Assembly (NCBI RefSeq): GCF_003473485.1
Contig: NC_053045.1
Coordinates: 59,810,494-59,874,493 of the forward strand
Direction: 5' to 3'
DNA length: 64,000 nt
Origin: Medicago truncatula
Lineage: Eukaryota; Streptophyta; Magnoliopsida; Fabales; Fabaceae
The notes under the pieces were generated by a model. That model was given only the letters and a program-made list of their open reading frames with translations. It was not told the DNA's origin and ran no database searches. This document shows positions 46,622 through 58,797 of the stretch, piece by piece (the stretch's first letter is position 1; the number at the start of each line of letters is the position of its first letter). The position numbers were made by a program, and so were the translations under genes.

Positions 46622-49600
46622 TCAATCTTCCTTCTCATAGTCTTGACTACTATATGGTCCAAATGCTTCAGATATCCAGTCCTTTTTCCTCCATGAATTC
46701 CATCCAAGATCGTTACATATTTCATCACTATGGTTAATGCTGTATGTTGAAATGCAGTGTCTCTTATAGAACCTTGTAGCCCTCTTCATTACTTCTGTCT
46801 CCTTAAGAGTTTCTGAAAGCATTTTCTCAATTTTTGGAAGCTTGAATTTCTCATCTACAAGTCCAGAAAGCCACATCGAGCGTAGCTCTGAAGAGTGAAG
46901 ATTTGAAACGCTCTCAACATATCCCACAAATGCCATGTTTGGAATCAATGGATGGATGGTTCCCCTATCATGATTAGCATAAATCAAGACATTAGTTTCT
47001 CATGTATATTCTTTTGAAAACGCGAAACGAATCATAAACAAGTATTTCTTACCTGTATAATGGCATAAGGCCAGAGGGGTACTCCAACAGGCTACAAAAA
47101 GGCTCTGGTAAAATGGTTTTGATCTTTTTCTTTCCATCAAAACCAGTTGCAAGGATCACTACATCAGCTTCCACCTTAGTGTTATCTTCAAATTCAATTC
47201 CTTCATTACAAAACCACCACTTTGATGCTTTTTCAAAGAGAATTTTGCCTTTTTCCACCTCTGAGAAGAAATTTTCTGGCATGATAGCCATTTGGCATGA
47301 TGCATAATCCTCCGCAAAAGGGTGTTCTGGTTTTAATCCGTACTTCTCCAATGGAAGTTTCCACAGAAGGTAGGACTCAATGAACTTTGAAATGCCAACC
47401 CTCTGTAATAGATTGCGCATCATGGAACAGTTAGTTACATATTTAGGTGTCATAATAGTATTTGTTCAATGTTGTATGCATTATTATATTATATGATTCG
47501 GTTAGTGAAAAATGTTAATTAAATTTATACCATTGGAGATAATATGAAGCAGAGAAGAGCTTTGAGTAGGCCTTGGTTTGGTCTTTCATGGAGTAACTGA
47601 GAAAATCTTGTTGAGAAGAACAAGAAAAATGGCAAACCCCATATCCAATAATGTGGAACTGTCCAATGCAAAGTCCTAATCAACATGGTGCATGGCTTTC
47701 CTTCAATTCCTTCAAAAACAAGTCAGACTAGTCATATACTTTTTTTTTTTTTGACAAAGCATGTAATAAGTTATATTTACGGGCAGTTCTACGGTGCAGT
47801 CAGAAAACTGACTTTTTTTAAAAAAGTTATTTTGTGTAGCCAATAGTATAACTTTGATGCTATGTCAGCTAGTGTACCGCTGATGGACCACTGTAAATTT
47901 AAACTTTTCCTTATTACAAATCAATCCTCATAGAAAACATAAATTACTTTTGCTTATTGTTTTTTCTTTCACTTTTACCCTTATTAATTTATCAAAAAGT
48001 CATTGTTACCCTTTTATAATTTAATGTTACACTTGTATTGAAACATTTATACATTCATTTTTTTAAGGGATTTATATTCTATACGTTCTTATAAATAAGC
48101 TCAAACCTAAATTATAAATAATTATAAATAAATTTATATGCTCATCGTTACCCTTATTTATATGCCCATCTTTACCCTTATTATTTTATATGCTCAACGT
48201 TACAATTTTTTTTTACGTGAAATAATTAATTATAGTTAGTAATGCATATACATAGATTTTTTTGAAGAGAATGCATATACATTGATAATAACATACAAAT
48301 TATAACAAAAAAAATATTATACAAACTATAACAAAAAAAATAATAACTTCATCAGAAAAGTCATTCTCATGACTTCACCATATAATTTTAGTTACATATA
48401 GGGATGGCAATTGGACCCAGGTCCGGTGAACACCCGTAAAAAATATCTATAATGGGTAGGGTAAAACCTCGCTTTTATGGTATGAGATTCGGTCCGAGTA
48501 AATACCCGTAAATTTATATGGGTATGGGTGCGGGTAAGGGCACTATACTACCCAGCCCCGCAACCCGCATATACATATTTATATAATATAATAAATATTT
48601 TATTTATTTTTGGTGTACAATTATTTAATTTATATTTAGTTATTTAAGCATAAACCTAAACCTAAAATACTAATACGGTAATCGTTTCATCCTTACCTTC
48701 ATAGGCTTAAGAGCTACAAATTTATGGTTTAATTCAATTTGATGTTTATTTTAGCATGCACTTTTTTTATTATGTATTTCGAATGTTTTTATATTAACTT
48801 TCGATGAATATTTTGGATGTTTTTTAATGTGGCTAAATACTACGATTTCTATTATTTTATGAGTTGCTTTTAAAAAAAATTGGATCATAGTTTTATTTCA
48901 ATTGTAATATTTTCTATTGTCTTTTTATAATTAAAGTGCGGGTAATGAGTACAGGTATGAGCAGGACATTAAAGTTGTTACCCACGAAGGTACGAACACG
49001 AATATAGGTATTTTTTACAAACGCGGGTATGAGGAATGATATTATAGTACACTACCCATTTGGTACCATTCCCATCCCTGGTTACACATGTTGAAATTTA
49101 AGAAACAAATGCAAGAATTGTAGTTTGACAAATTAAATAATGTGGACTTTACGCGTTGACATGTATTAACATATTTTTCTCATTTACTTTGTAGTAAGGT
49201 TTTTTAATTATAAAGTTGATGTGTTGATATTTATGCAATCAAAGACATGGGGTATTGAAGTTTGAGTTAATTTATATTAGTACACATTCTAGTGTAAAAC
49301 TGGCACACGTGGCTCTAATTTATGTGGGAAAATAAGATGAAAGTCAGAGTCAAGTCATTGAAATTCATTTTCTCAATTCAACAAGTATACCATTGAAGAG
49401 TCTACGTGTGTGATTATTGTTGTTTGGATTAAATATTTTTTGTCGCTATAAATATGTCAATTTTTCGTTTTAATTCCTATAAAATTAGAATTTTTTAACA
49501 AAAAACAAATTAAATATGAATTTTTAACCGTAAAAAATATATAAATTCATATTAAATTCAGATTTTGTTAAAAAATTCTAAACTTTTTTTGGAGTGATTC

Positions 49601-52292
49601 TTATACTATGTTGAATTTTTCTGGAAAATTTTATTAAAAAAATATGAATTTCACATATGAGTTTACTTTAAAATAGGGACCAAAAATAAAGATTGAAAAT
49701 TTTATAGGGATTAAAAATTAAAGGAAAATTTTAGAAAAACTAAAACGAAAAATTGATATATTTATAAAGACCAAAAACATATTTAACCCTTGTTTTTTAA
49801 AGTAAAATAAAATACCGACAAAAGAGTACGTATTTGTTTGATCCAAAAGAGTATACAAAACTAAGAGCTGTGGTTGATCTATAAGAAAGCCAAAATATTC
49901 ATAATTTAGTTAAATTGTATTCAAATAATGGTCACACGCATTTTAGTTGGATGACCACATTTTTCAGCTTCTAAATGTGGTCACGCAACTGAAAAAATAT
50001 GAAAATATATACTACATATTTAGTTAACTAAAATTTTCTAAAGTGGTACAAAAAGATGTACATCCAAAATAACACCCTAATTAAACATAAACGTTCAAAA
50101 AAGAGTCAATGACAATAAATTAGTTACGTAGCCAATAACCTTTTGGAACACTTTGCACGCATAAAATATTATACGTAAAAAAAAGAACTGAAAATGACAA
50201 CAAGAGAATAGAAAAACGACGAACAAGCACCAATGCACCATGCATATTACTCACATCCCAATAATTGAAAAATTGCTAGGAGAAAAATACCGTCATCATG
50301 TCCCACAACCCAATAATCGACAAAATGGAATATAAAAGGCAAATTTGTAAGGTAGGGAAAGTGTCCAACACACAAGTGGTAGATCCATTTCTATTCTACC
50401 AAATTAGTCAAATTCGTAAAAGAAAAAATAAATTATCTAATACAATAATTTTTTTCATAAGAATCTAATACAATATGTTTAATTGTGGTCATGAAACTTG
50501 TCACACCCACAAATTGGATAACATAAATAAGCTTACCTTTCAAACAAAAAGAAACAATAATAACCAAGAGAATCAGATATAGGCCGCCAAGAATTGATGA
50601 AGACCCCCGGTTATATTATTCCTCAACTACTTTTTTTTTTTTCTTCTCAATATTAAAATTTATGTTTTTCAAAGACTAAAAATCACAATCTTATTTAATG
50701 CAAATAGTTATATTATATGATGCTGACTTTTTTTGTGTGTGAAAGCATTATGAAATATGAGGTTGACTATGAAAATATATTTACGTATATTAATGTGTGT
50801 ACACACACACGTACGTACATACATATATTCAAAAAATGCATTTTAATAAGTGGTAATCAAAATTAGGTGTATATTGCAAATAGTATTACTATCACTTAAT
50901 CATAATTCAAGTAGTATATTAATTATGAAATGCCACACATATTTTTACATAAATATTTATGATCGAGTAACTTGAGATTAATTACCTTGGTTTGCCTGTG
51001 CACACTCAACAGCTAAATCGATAGCAGATTTTTTGAAACCAACCACAACAACCTTTTTGTTGTTGAGAAGTTGATTAGCAGCTTGTTGGTCAAGTTTACA
51101 GTAATCAAGTGTATGTAGGACATTGCCATTGAATACCTCAGGGCCTTTTTTGCATGGAAATACTGGAATCTTAGGTATGTCCCCATATTTCCCAACGCAA
51201 ACCACCACAAACTCGAAACTATACCACTGAAACTTGGATAGAGGAAATAATTATCAGTGCAATTCATACGCTCATGCATCTACATTTGTGTAAGAAAAAA
51301 GTGTACGTACATGTGAATGCTCAAATAATTAAAAACCTTCTCTGCATAATATAATTTTAATAAAATATTTTTTTTGTTTTTAATGTTTTATTATCATGAT
51401 TTTTTTTTTTTGTGCTAATAATGGTAAAGATCCGCCTTTCCACCATTATATATGAGGGAGCCGTGTTCATCATATATAAATTGTTCATATACTAAAAGCA
51501 TGAATGTATCTAATATGATCCTCTTAAAAATGATTCAAAAGTAGTATTATGCTTAGTAAAAAATATAATTTTATGATAATAAAAAATGTAGAACAAATAT
51601 AATATTTTTATTAAGATTTATTAAAAACAATAAGGCCCATCTTTGAACCAGGTCCACATTAGACGTCTCTTAAAAGTATCAATTAGTTTGTAAACCTCTC
51701 GAAGCTAATTTTCTTTAGATAAGCAAAATAGTTTAGTTAAAGGTACTCTAACCCAAATAAAAAAAATCTAATTAAATTATAGTATGAAATAAATAAAATA
51801 GTTTAGTTAGAGGTGAATGAAGACCTGAATGATATCTGAGTCATTTGTCTGCACAGCAACATCCCACATAGATTGTCCTGAAAGTAAACTTCCATAATCA
51901 AGATCATGAGGTAGTCCCACTCCTCCAAACTTGGGGTTCCCAGTGAACTTGAGTTCAACTACCTTAGAGTTAAACCTAATATTCTTTACCAAATCAAAGT
52001 GTTTAGCATATGATCGCAAATAATCCAACACTTCCGTGTGTGTAGGAAAATCAGGATTATCTCTATTAGGCCAAGGGAAATCAGTGAATTCATAATCTCT
52101 ACGATGAGATTGAAGCTTTGTAGAATTGTACGTACAATGCTTCCATACCCCACCAATGGAGTCAGTGGCTTCAAATACAATAGGATTGTGGTGTAATAGC
52201 TGTTTTGCAATTGCTATGCCACTTACTCCACCTCCTATTATGCCTATTTTTGATATTATTTTTGGATGGTTATTTTCACGGTTCATAGACAT
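46622..52292 (-). CDS. FMO1-like flavin monooxygenase, copy B (module 3)
   Basis: Same class and predicted role as copy A. Minus-strand exons 52292-51825, 51226-50986, 47709-47531, 47402-47053 and 46964-46622, all GT-AG and in frame, give 526 residues. The start MSMNREN is 18 residues before the GGGVSG FAD motif. The signature FNGNVLHTLDY, the GFKKSA nucleotide region, ATGF and the C-terminal block FYKRHCISTYSI are all present. Exon lengths equal those of copy A except exon 1 (+6) and exon 5 (-12). Intron 2 is 3.3 kb against 0.76 kb in copy A because of insertions, including a hAT element and a MITE. It has a TATA box about 125 bases upstream, so it is the better candidate for the ancestral regulated gene. 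Confidence 0.92.
48399..49080. mobile_element. hAT-type element in FMO-B intron 2
   Basis: Ends TAGGGATGGCAATTGG and (inverse) CAGGGATGGGAATGGTACC, with flanks GTTACATA and GTTACACA, an 8-base duplication with one mismatch. Subterminal regions carry GGGTATGGGTGCGGGTAAGG and inverse-like strings. No transposase frame. Copy A intron 2 lacks it. Confidence 0.8.
49426..49789. mobile_element. Mutator-like MITE in FMO-B intron 2
   Basis: Ends GGATTAAATATTTTTTGTCG and its degenerate inverse ending ATATTTAACCC. Flanks TTGTTGTTT and TTGTTTTTT agree at 8 of 9 bases. Interior has inverted AATTTTTTAAC and TATGAATTT strings. Confidence 0.65.
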
Positions 52293-52416
52293 GATTCTTT
52301 TGGTATTGATTAAAAATATTTATAATGAATTTTGGTATATCGAAATTTAAATAAGTAGTAACTAGGTGACTAATGAATGAATGTATGAGTGATGAAATGC
52401 GAGGATGTGAGATTAG

Positions 52417-52424
52417 TATTTATA
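52417..52424 (-). promoter_or_regulatory. TATA box of FMO copy B
   Basis: On the minus strand TATAAATA lies about 125-132 bases before the ATG at 52292. The equivalent position in copy A holds different sequence with no obvious TATA box. Confidence 0.6.
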
Positions 52425-54084
52425 GATCGTTCTAGCTGCATGCAGTCGTCACAATGAGATCACGTGCCGTAGACTTTTACTTGTTTGAAGTGAATCAATA
52501 AGAAAAAATATCAAAAGTGTTTACATGTCTATAATAATAATACTTTTCATGGAAATTCATTGGTTTTGTTTGAGAACTTTCGTGCTATCTACGGGGTAGT
52601 ATTTTAATTCATGGCATTAATTTGTTCAATATAATACCATTGCATTATCCATAATGCACATACGCTCATTCAAATTATTTGTCAAATTACCAAATAATTT
52701 TAATATTTGACAATCCAATAAAAATAATCAACTTGTTTGTGTGTGTGTGTATATATATAATTACTTTCCTATTTTTCTTTAAAAAATGTTAACTAACGAC
52801 AAGAGTATACAAAATATTGGATGCATGATTGATAAGTCATCCTACTAGAGTACTAGTCATTATTTTGAGTTTAGTTTCAAAAATTTACCGGAATAAGACA
52901 CGGACTTGTATCCTTATAAATTACATTTACACATTGACAAAATAATCACGGTAGTCTTGGGAGTTAAACATACCAGTGGAAATAGGTCGGATCGAGATAG
53001 ACTATACTTAAAGAAAAATATTATTTAAACATTCATCTTTTTATACAAATTCAACATTTGGGGTATTTTTCGTCATAATTATACAATGAGTAATACCTTT
53101 TTTTGGCAATTTTTATTTTTGGAAAAACTTTTTTTATTATAGAGAACAATTTATGTACAACAAAAAATTAAGTTGTAACATTAACCAATTTCACAATTGA
53201 ATTAATCCCAAAAGTATATGTTGTTAACCATTTTTAAAAACATAAATTTTATTAATTGCTTGTATTACTTCGTAATAAAAAAAAAATGCAAATGACTCAA
53301 AAGTAGGTAACAACATACACTTTTGTGGTTGATGGAGCGGTGAAATTGACTAATGACAAAACTAAATAAAACAAAGTCCACCGTATAAATAAAACAACTA
53401 ATTAATAACAACATACATTTTTGTGGTTAATGGAGCCGTGAATTGACTAATAACAAAACTAAAGAAAGTGTTTAAATAATTTGAGTATGAATTTTTTCAA
53501 AATGATTTTTAGCAAAAAAAAAAAAAAAAAAACAATGTGTGAGGTTTTGTATTGTTATCAACAATTTGAGTTCAAATAGCATAAATAAGTCGGCTTTTTA
53601 GAAATGTGACTCAACTTATTAATTTCTTTTTTTTTTACAATATTAATTACCTTGTTTAAAAATCTTTTTTGTGTTAAGTTTTTCAAAAGAAAATATTTAG
53701 CCTACTTCTAAAAAGACAAGGCCAAAGTATAACGTAGACTTTATGTTAAGACTTTATTTTATTTTATTTGTTGTGAAATTTTTCTTAATTATTATAATAT
53801 ATTATCATTGTCTTTAAATATAAGATCCTCTTGAGAAAACTCTTTATCCCTTTTTATAAGATCTTCTTTAATTTTTTTTGTTACCAACATATTCCAATTC
53901 ATTGTATCATCTTATTCTGCAATCAATAATAATAAATAATAAGTTATCATAAAAAAATAAAAAAATAAACTATTTTTTGGTTACAAAAAAAAAACACGAT
54001 ATTGAAAACACAAACATACTCTCTCACTTAAAGGAAAACACAAACATACTCTCTCACTTAAAAAATAATGTTGTAAAAATAATA
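52425..54084. other. Upstream of FMO-B, no gene seen
   Basis: AT-rich distal promoter region with a TG/TA microsatellite near 52737-52758 and poly-A at 53513-53531. Two short stretches near 53300 and 53410 repeat AACAACATACA and TGTGGTTGATGGAGC-like text. Confidence 0.4.
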
Positions 54085-54357
54085 CTCTCTTCGTTTCAAA
54101 ATGAATGTCGTTTTAGGTGTTTAACACATATTAAGAAATGCAATGATTAAAAGAAAGAGAATGGTTATTTTACCAAATTATTCTTATTAACTATTGGTTA
54201 GTTTTAAAAGTAATACTTTGGAAGTAGTGTGCAGAGTATTAATTGGAGGGTACAAGTAAAAAGAAAAAATTATTATTGCATTAGAAACTGAAAGTGACAT
54301 TCATTTTGAAACAATTTTTTTTTTGCTAAAACGACACTCATTTTGAAACGAATGGAG
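54085..54357. mobile_element. Stowaway-like MITE
   Basis: Ends CTCTCTTCGTTTCAAAATGA and (inverse) CTCCATTCGTTTCAAAATGA, each bordered by TA, as for Tc1/mariner Stowaway elements. Non-coding. Confidence 0.75.
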
Positions 54358-55181
54358 TATTACTTATTAACAAATATTTTTTTGGTACAAACTTATTAAC
54401 ATGTTTAATACTACAACAAAATATCTTAATTCCTGTGATTTGATCAAGAGGATCTTATCTATCAAGGGACACAAGCAAGTGGGAAGTGAGGTAAGTGGTT
54501 GATCATTGTATATATAATGGTTAACTCAAATTATATAATTTGAAGCGTGTTATAGATTTTAGATGATCGAATTCGAACGAGATAAAATGAGTATTATGAG
54601 AGGTGCGTGAGAGGAACAAAGGATGGGATAAGAAACCATCTTTAATAAATAGTAGTCTTTTAAAAGAGTTTGAATCTTACCTTTTACTAAATGAGTTAAG
54701 CTAGATTAGATTTTAAGCAAACCATAGACCCTTATCGAATAATCCGTTCTATTTTCATCTCTAACTTGTTGAATCCAGACGGATTTGGGTTTCCTGCTGT
54801 TACAGCAGGACGCTGTAACAACACAGGGCCGTCCGATCTAAATCGCGTGGTTAAGATGGTTTGGAGTGATTTGACAATTGAGTTAACTTAAGCTGCATGA
54901 TCTATAATCAACGGCTGAGATGCAAAACAGCAGTAAAGCAACGTGTTTTTTTTTTTACAGCAGGGAATCTCAATCCAATCCAGACCGTTCTTGGATATCA
55001 ATCAACTTCTTACGGATTGAAACAACCTTTTGTATCCTATACTAATATAACACTACTCTGTCCAAACAGATTTTTAAAATGTTTTTGGTAGGTATGTTTG
55101 TTAAAATATCACAATTTATTGAAGCAAGTATGTTTGTTACCCAGTCAATTCATATATGTTTTTTAAAGTTGTTTCCCAAAA
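54358..55181. other. Upstream of FMO-B, includes module homology
   Basis: No gene. 55027-55140 aligns with 44577-44632 plus 45118-45135 in module 2 (GTATCCTATACTAAT, GTCCAAACAGAT, TTATTGAAGCAAGTAT), the empty-site evidence for the MITE at 44633. At 54790-54960 there are inverted-looking phrases CTGCTGTTACAGCAGGA and TTTTACAGCAGGGA, perhaps a small unnamed TIR element. Confidence 0.55.
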
Positions 55182-55365
55182 GAGGAGTGATATTTGAACA
55201 ATCAAAATCAAACAACTTTAGTGACAATCTTTTTTTCTCTCTTCTTATTGGACAATAACAATAGAGAGAGAAAAAGAAAGAGAGAGAATAAAAGTACAAT
55301 GAGAGTATGAGAGAGAAAGTTGTCACAAAAGTTGTTTAAAAGTGGTTGTTCAAATATCATTTCTC
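55182..55365. mobile_element. Mutator-like MITE, GATATTTGAACAA family
   Basis: Ends GAGGAGTGATATTTGAACAA and inverse CAAATATCATTTCTC. TTCCCAAAA flanks it exactly on both sides (55173-55181, 55366-55374). Interior is GAGAGA-rich. Sister copies at 29711 (complete) and 62016 (partial). Confidence 0.85.
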
Positions 55366-55449
55366 TTCCCAAAAATTCCTTTTGATTAATAAACGGATTT
55401 TAAATAGGTATCATGCTTTTCCTTTGTTCACTCATTCATTTACTTTTTT

Positions 55450-56240
55450 TTTTAACCAAAACAAAGTTAACTATTATCATTAATCAACCAATGTTCAATA
55501 CAAAAAGGATAAGAATCAAAGATACGGTAATTAGCCCAAGAACAGGCCGCCCTAGCTAAAGTATGAGCAACCATGTTCACTTGTCACCTAACAAACTTCA
55601 CCTCGAAGTTGGAATGTAAAGATAACAGATAAATAATACTAGAAACAATATCATAGAATTATGAATCACCATGGTCCAGAGACGATAGAGCTTGCACTAG
55701 AGTAGAGGAGCCTGACTCGAAGACAACTCGTCCTATCTATTCACATCAGCAAAGTGAATGGCATCGAGTAAGGCTACTGCCTCCCCCTCCAAAACTGTCA
55801 TATTTGCACGCTGTCATTTCGTTTAAGCCCGAATAAATTGTCAACGGAAGTCTCTAACACAACACACAAAAGATGTAAGATGGTTACAATCATGGAACGC
55901 GGCATCCACGTTGCACTTCAACCACGTCTCGCTCGGTTTCGCCCAAACTGAGATGTTACATTGCACCCTATTCTGCCTATGTTGCACAATCGATGGGGGA
56001 GGGATGTTTATGAACCTCTTGCCATTGCTGCTAGACATCTAGTGTTATCCTTCCAATGCTTGTTGAAGTATGATGAGCATCATTCCAAATGACATCATTA
56101 TGTGCAGCTCAAATTTGTCAAAGAAGTAAAGCCACCCAACCAGCAATGTCTGAGCTTTCTGAACAACATATGTCAAAAACAAAATCTGTCAAATTGCTCT
56201 CAGTTCCAACTCGCACTTGCAACTCAGATCCAACTCATTC
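55450..56240 (-). pseudogene. LINE-derived RNase H remnant
   Basis: Minus strand. About 56150-56050 reads like the linker after a plant LINE zinc-binding region (DIAGWVALLLWQIWAAHNDV). Then PSETWLKCNVDAAFHD at about 55940, the usual start of the RNase H domain (KCNVDAAF), and near 55600-55540 EVKFVR and NMVAHTLARAA, its usual end. In-frame stops and frame changes interrupt it, so it is dead. Confidence 0.75.
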
Positions 56241-56913
56241 ATTTACTTTTTCTTTAATTTAAGTGTAAAATAATGATGAGGTAAATGTATAAGTAAGATA
56301 AAGAATAGTAGTTATATTTTGTAAGAAAAATAAAATTAAGAATAGTTATGTGAACTTAAATTTTAAAAGAGGTAGGGTATTGTGAAGAGTAAATATTTGA
56401 TTTGGAAAACGAAACATTCCGCGAAAAAGCTAAATATTTTTTTTACTATATAAAAAGATAGAAATAATGTTTTAACTATAAAAATGATATTATCCATCGT
56501 AACCATAAAAAAAATGACATTATCCATTTAAATTTATAAATTACACCAAAAATAATACAAATTCAACATTGCTAGAATTTAAAAGAATGAGCAAACTAAC
56601 AACACCCAAATTAATAACACAAAAAGGTAAAGTACCTATAAAATAATGTGATAAAATCAAAGTGATCAAAATATTCATGCCTCCAGATATGTATAATTGA
56701 TGGTACATTATTGTTGAATTTATAACGGATCAAATTTGAATCAAACAAACACGACAACAAAATAAAAAATCATGCGACGCCACACTAAAACGGTGAATAA
56801 AATAACTACACACTCTATTATAATATCACACAAAAGTAAAACAAGATCTTCATGAAAATCATATATAAATCATCTGTTCATTATTTTAAGCAAAAATTAA
56901 TATATTAGATTCA
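56241..56913. other. Upstream flank of module 3, no gene seen
   Basis: AT-rich. Patches around 56530-56780 resemble 45290-45530 (module 2 flank), so the duplicated unit probably reaches this far. Confidence 0.4.
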
Positions 56914-56957
56914 TTCAATAAATGATGTATGTGATCACATACATCATTTATTGAATA
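56914..56957. repeat. Perfect 44-base palindrome
   Basis: Arms ATTCAATAAATGATGTATG and its exact inverse meet at TGATCA with no spacer; every one of the 22 base pairs matches. Would form a loopless cruciform or hairpin. Confidence 0.95.
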
Positions 56958-56991
56958 AATTTTAAAAATACATATTTATTTAAGAGACTTG

Positions 56992-57149
56992 TTAACGAGT
57001 GCCCATAAACACTCTTTAATGATTCCAAATTTAGCAATTATTCTTTTAAAAAGTCAACTATTATAATTTTCAATACATTGAATACACAACTTTTAAAAAA
57101 ACTTATCATTTGGAGTGCTTAAAAGAGTGTTCTGAAAGTACTCGTTAAC
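56992..57149. mobile_element. Small TIR element
   Basis: Ends GTTAACGAGTGCCCATAAACA and CTGAAAGTACTCGTTAAC are inverted, with AACACTCTTTAA and TTAAAAGAGTGTT inside. About 158 bases, non-coding. A related half occurs near 57340 (GTTTACCGATGAGTGCCC). Confidence 0.6.
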
Positions 57150-57455
57150 TTTTCCTTTATTTATAACAGTGACCGAAGAAGGAAGTAGATTAAAAGGAGG
57201 AATAAAAAGGTTACGCATAATGGAGCGAGTGATTTCAAACAACAACAAAAATACTAAAATTTCCTCTAGGATGAATAAAGAAAAAGAAAGAACAAGTTAC
57301 AAGTGAAATTTCTCTCTTTAACAAAAAAAAAAATAAGGGTTTACCGATGAGTGCCCTAAACTTTCTTTAAGAATTTTTAAATAAGAAATTATTTTATTAA
57401 AAAGTTAAATATTTCAATTCTCATTAAATTAATTATATTTTATAAAAAGTTATTA
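57150..57455. other. Intergenic, nothing further seen
   Basis: Contains the half-element noted near 57340. No gene. Confidence 0.4.
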
Positions 57456-57873
57456 CTCTCACATGTCCCTTATTAGATGAATTAGTTGACTCTGACACAC
57501 ATATTAATGCATATATTTGATCTTTAATATGTTTAATTATCTATTTGAAATTTTTTTGAAAATTTAATATTTTAAAAATATTATTCGAGACGAATCTAAC
57601 AACATCTTATATGATACTCTCTCCGACTCTCAATAGATGATCTATTTGACAATATACATTATTGACTTAATATATTTTGACCATATTTTTCTACTAATTC
57701 ACAAAGATAAATAATATCATGTAAGATGTTGTTGAATTCGTCTCGATTAATATTTTTAAAATATTAAATTTTCATAAAAAATTTAGCAGCGAATTGAAAA
57801 TATAAAAGATAAAACATATGCATTGGTACGTGTGTCGGAGTCAACAAGGTTATCTAATATGGGACGGAGAGAG
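57456..57873. mobile_element. Stowaway element with long arms
   Basis: Right end GGGACGGAGAGAG is the classical Stowaway end (inverse CTCTCTCCGTCCC) and the left end is CTCTCACATGTCCC; both are bordered by TA. The arms stay complementary for about 150 bases (GACTCTGACACACATATTAATGC against its inverse; CGAGACGAATC and GATTCGTCTCG-like), leaving a small centre at 57613-57695. Confidence 0.8.
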
Positions 57874-57899
57874 TATTACCTATCATTTCTTAAAAAGTA

Positions 57900-58051
57900 C
57901 TCCCTCCATTTTAAAATGAGTGTCGCTTTAGTCAACTGTACACAAATTAAGGAATAGAATGAAATAATAATTAGACATAACACTTTTACTAAATTACCCT
58001 TACTTTATGAAAAAGACAAACTTAAAGTGACCTTATTTTAAAACGGAGGAG
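57900..58051. mobile_element. Stowaway MITE
   Basis: Ends CTCCCTCCATTTTAAAATGA and (inverse) CTCCTCCGTTTTAAAATAAG, bordered by TA on each side. 152 bases. Confidence 0.8.
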
Positions 58052-58797
58052 TATAAGAACTATTTTTTAGTTTCTAGAACCTACTGTGTTGACAACAATA
58101 AACAACTATTCTCTCCCCTAAAAAAAACAACTTTTCTCTGTAAGCACTATGTTCTCAATTTCCATCAATAGAAAATGTTCAGAAAATTTTGGGCTTAAAT
58201 AAATAAATCATGTAGATATGATCAGAAATAGAGTCTGAATACGTGACTATGACTTCCTTTGAATCATTGACCAAATAAATTGAAAATACTTTCTTCACGA
58301 CCAACGATTCTAAACACGATAATTTTTTTCGAATGGCGTTTCCAACACATGAAAAAACTTCGTGTAAAACCAATAAATGTGGTCGCAGAGAATACCATGC
58401 GTTAAATTACATTACACTTCAACAATCAATTTCATTGTAATAATTTTATAAACTTTAGTTGAAATTCTTTTATGAATTAAACCAACTAAAACTCTATATG
58501 ATTTTATGTCACAAAATGGTGAACTTCAGACTAATCTACAACTGATATAAAAGAATAGTCTAACCAATGATATTTAAGGCAAAATGGTGAACTTCAGTTT
58601 TATTATATTATTAGTAGTAGATTATTTTTTATAAGCCTATTTAGGTAACAATTTAAATTCACATAACAATGATTTGTGATAGTAATAAATCTCAACAAAT
58701 TCATGTGACAAAATATTAAATTCCGGAAACAGCTATTATTTAGATAACAGTGACTTGAATAAATAATTTGTTATCAAATTTTAATGCTTAAATCATA
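58052..58797. other. Intergenic, no gene seen
   Basis: AT-rich; GGCAAAATGGTGAACTTCAG-like text occurs twice (58515, 58580). Nothing else. Confidence 0.4.
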
